DNA from: Pseudomonadota bacterium
Lineage (GTDB): Bacteria; Pseudomonadota; Alphaproteobacteria; Rhizobiales; Xanthobacteraceae
Assembly (NCBI GenBank): GCA_023387555.1
Contig: JAEWHY010000082.1
Coordinates: 1 to 5,786 of the forward strand
DNA length: 5,786 bases
Direction: 5' to 3'
This document shows positions 5,029 to 5,786 of the stretch, piece after piece; positions within the stretch are counted from its first letter, which is position 1; the number at the start of each line of letters is the position of its first letter. Both the position numbers and the translations under genes were made by a program. Below the pieces are notes generated by a model. That model had not been told where the DNA came from. It did not search any database and was given only the letters and a program-made list of their open reading frames with translations.

Positions 5029-5786
5029 TTGCGTACCGCGCCTCGTGCCGGGGCATGCGCCGCTGCTCGGATCCGACGCCGCGATGTCCTCGCGCTCGCG
5101 GGGTGCGCCGCCGCGTTGATTGTATCGGCCCGCGCCCAGGAGATGGCCGTCATCGGCTATCTCGGTTCGGAAATGCCGGAGCGCTACGGCAGCCGGCTCG
5201 CCGCCTTTCGCGAAGGTCTTGCCCAACTCGGCTACGTCGACGGGCGCAATGTCAGGATCGAGTATCGCTGGGCGGAGGGCCGTTACGACCGGCTTTCGGC
5301 GCTCGCGCGGGATCTCGCGGCGCACAGGCCTGCGGTCATCGTTGCCGCCGGCGGCGCCGAGGTCGCGCTCGCCGCCAAGTCGGCAACCACCAAGACGCCG
5401 ATCGTGTTCGAAATGGGTGGCGACCCGGTCGCGCTTGGCGTGGTCGACAGCCTGTCGCGTCCCGGCGGCAATCTCACCGGCGTGTCGAGCCTGAGCGTCG
5501 AAGTCTCACGCAAGCGGCTCGAGTTCATGCACGAAGTCCGTCCGGGCAAGACCGTGTTCGTGGTCGCGATCAATCCGACAAGCCCGACCTCCAGCATGCA
5601 GCTCAACAATCTGCACGCCGCCGCCGACAGCCTCGGCCTGGAACTGGTCGTCCTGAAGGCCCAAAGCGAAGGCGAGTTCGACGCCATGTTCACTGCGGTG
5701 AACGAACTGGGCGCCGGCGGCCTCGTCTTCAGTTCGGACCCCTATTTCACTTACCGCAGCAAGCAGCTTGCCGCGCTCGCGATCCG
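5029..5786 (+). CDS. ABC transporter substrate-binding protein, ABC_sub_bind family (3' end outside window)
   Basis: About 252 codons of a periplasmic solute-binding protein are visible, from a TTG start to the right edge. The leader is an export signal: RRRDVLALAG (16-25, twin-arginine-like), a short alanine-rich core, then ARA|Q at 34-37. The mature part begins AVIGYLGSEMPERY. It continues with AFREGLAQLGYVDGRNV, IEYRWAEGRYDRL, AAGGAEVALAAKSATTKTPIVF, the family block GGDPVALGVVDSLSRPGGN-LTGVSSL, then KRLEFMHEVRP and FSSDPYF. This is the ABC_sub_bind (PF04392) type, abundant in Bradyrhizobium-like genomes and often without an adjacent permease. Ligands are mostly unknown, with aromatic or amino-acid-like compounds suspected. 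TTG is chosen for its strong ribosome binding site. An in-frame ATG at 4969 would add 20 residues ahead of the signal peptide. A LAGC sequence at 23-26 also resembles a lipobox. Confidence 0.9.
   Translation, partial: MRTAPRAGACAAARIRRRDVLALAGCAAALIVSARAQEMAVIGYLGSEMPERYGSRLAAFREGLAQLGYVDGRNVRIEYRWAEGRYDRLSALARDLAAHRPAVIVAAGGAEVALAAKSATTKTPIVFEMGGDPVALGVVDSLSRPGGNLTGVSSLSVEVSRKRLEFMHEVRPGKTVFVVAINPTSPTSSMQLNNLHAAADSLGLELVVLKAQSEGEFDAMFTAVNELGAGGLVFSSDPYFTYRSKQLAALAI

Overview
The window looks like ordinary chromosomal DNA from an alphaproteobacterium, most likely the Bradyrhizobium/Rhodopseudomonas group. It is GC-rich and codon usage is strongly GC3-biased. Several proteins read like members typical of that group: a single-cysteine Trm112-like protein, a chaperedoxin that keeps WCGPC, a stand-alone ProX deacylase, and an orphan-type ABC_sub_bind periplasmic protein. 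The assignment is by recognition of protein style, not by database search.

Layout: (1) The + strand at the left edge carries the last ~100 residues of a UbiH/UbiF/COQ6-type FAD hydroxylase. It converges on the next gene so closely that both stop codons sit in one TTAA. (2) Six consecutive genes then lie on the - strand. In transcription order (right to left) they are proX (Ala-tRNA(Pro) deacylase), cnoX (thioredoxin-TPR chaperedoxin), a stand-alone LON substrate-binding-domain protein, a Trm112-like small protein, a glutathione S-transferase and a secreted alpha/beta hydrolase. cnoX has a good promoter of its own, and the LON and Trm112 genes follow with short gaps, so they probably form one protein-quality-control transcription unit. 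The GST and hydrolase genes are coupled: the GST stop codon overlaps the hydrolase Shine-Dalgarno. (3) On the + strand a complete tRNA-Gly(GCC) with encoded CCA lies divergent from proX. (4) After ~280 bp of structured but apparently non-coding DNA, a + strand ABC transporter substrate-binding protein starts at a TTG behind a strong Shine-Dalgarno and runs off the right edge.

Functional themes are proteostasis and translation quality (ProX, CnoX, LON-domain protein, Trm112-like protein, tRNA-Gly), small-molecule and envelope metabolism (GST, secreted hydrolase, SBP) and quinone biosynthesis (UbiH-type). I found no mobile element, CRISPR array, prophage, toxin-antitoxin or defence locus. The window does not appear to hold a wholly new system. 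The points most worth checking are the heat-shock-like cnoX promoter, the cnoX-LON-Trm112 linkage, the palindromic block between the Trm112 and GST genes, and the start and signal-peptide ambiguity of the right-hand SBP.
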